Assembly: GCA_004554105.1 (NCBI GenBank)
Contig: SFNW01000109.1
Span: forward strand, 1-5,850
DNA length: 5,850 bases
DNA from: Clostridiales bacterium
GTDB lineage: Bacteria; Bacillota; Clostridia; Oscillospirales; CAG-272
Direction: 5' to 3'
Below are positions 5,509-5,850 of the stretch, piece after piece. Position numbers and translations under genes: made by a program. The notes under the pieces were generated by a model that was given only the letters and a program-made list of their open reading frames with translations, was not told where the DNA came from and searched no databases. How positions within the stretch are numbered: the first letter of the stretch is position 1; each line of letters begins with the position of its first letter.

Positions 5509-5850
5509 TTACAATTCTTCCGCCTTGAAGGTTGCATAACCCTCGTAGTAGTAGCTGTGGTCGATGCCTTTCATATAGACCTTACGGCTGTTGATTTCGT
5601 CGGTCAGTGCAGCTTTTAAGATATGTTTGATTTCAATATCTTTAATAGGGCTACGCTCCATTGCGAGCAGATAGTCTTCCTTATCAATTTTGCTCCAATC
5701 GACAACCTTGCCGATTTCGTTCTTCAAGATGTGGTCAAGCCAAATGCGGGCACTGCGACCGTTGCCCTCGCGGAACGGGTGGGCTATATTCATCTCAACA
5801 TATTTTTCTACGATCTCATCAAAGTTCGACTGCGGCATTTTATCAATGCT
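5509..5850 (-). CDS. fic: Class III Fic-domain AMP-transferase, C-terminal part (N-terminus outside window)
   Basis: The reading frame enters from the right edge (S-I-D-K before the first internal Met at 5838) and ends with TAA at 5509-5511, so about 114 residues are visible. The active-site loop HPFREGNGRSAR (5781-5746) carries the catalytic His, the Mg-binding acidic residue, the phosphate-binding GNGR and the final Arg, all consistent with an active adenylyltransferase (AMPylator). WLDHILKNEIGKVVDWS and YLLAMERSPIKDIEIKHIL follow as in small stand-alone Fic proteins such as NmFic of Neisseria meningitidis. Near the C-terminus SYYYEG (5556-5539) matches the inhibitory helix motif [S/T]xxxE[G/N], whose Glu blocks productive ATP binding. 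Its C-terminal placement makes this class III, self-inhibited in cis, with no separate antitoxin needed. Known relatives AMPylate DNA gyrase or topoisomerase IV; the same target here is inferred. The missing part should include the substrate-positioning flap. No terminator follows the stop. Confidence 0.93.
   Translation of the reverse strand, partial: SIDKMPQSNFDEIVEKYVEMNIAHPFREGNGRSARIWLDHILKNEIGKVVDWSKIDKEDYLLAMERSPIKDIEIKHILKAALTDEINSRKVYMKGIDHSYYYEGYATFKAEEL

Noticed and set aside
5433..5537. 35-codon upstream extension of the hydrolase reading frame
   Set aside because: It overlaps the fic stop region, has no ribosome binding site and no hydrolase-like sequence; the ATG at 5432 has a perfect AAGGAGG.

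Overview
The window looks like ordinary chromosome from a fairly GC-rich low-GC-lineage Gram-positive (Firmicutes/Clostridia-like) bacterium. The reasons are the strong AAGGAGG-type ribosome binding sites, a TTG start behind a good Shine-Dalgarno, short A-tract/U-tract intrinsic terminators, and the protein families present. This placement is an inference; there is no rRNA or other marker gene.

Layout, left to right. Positions 1-181 hold the last 59 codons of an AT-richer plus-strand gene whose start is outside the window. A bidirectional terminator at 196-229 separates it from five genes that all lie on the minus strand. In transcription order from the right edge these are: the C-terminal part of a class III Fic AMP-transferase (5509-5850); a small alpha/beta hydrolase (4728-5432); an AraC-type regulator with a GyrI-like effector-binding domain (3773-4651), closed by a strong terminator at 3737-3767; an FAD-dependent oxidoreductase with a C-terminal Rieske [2Fe-2S] domain (2343-3644); and a YyaL/DUF255 thioredoxin-like protein starting at a TTG codon (237-2216).

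How the genes relate. They are co-directional, but promoter-like elements and terminators split them into at least three units. The regulator has an extended -10 promoter just upstream and its own terminator. The FAD/Rieske gene follows that terminator and must be driven from the short gap behind it. The YyaL-like gene has a promoter-like pair whose -35 box overlaps the FAD/Rieske stop codon. No biochemical pathway clearly links all five; the FAD/Rieske and YyaL-like proteins are both redox-type proteins, so a functional link between those two is possible but unproven.

I found no CRISPR array, tRNA, rRNA, insertion sequence or convincing undescribed multi-gene system. The points most worth a second look are: a well-formed internal ribosome binding site and ATG inside the AraC gene that could make a free ligand-binding domain (as TipAS is made from tipA); the intact self-inhibitory motif in the Fic protein; and several starts that differ from the longest-ORF choice.
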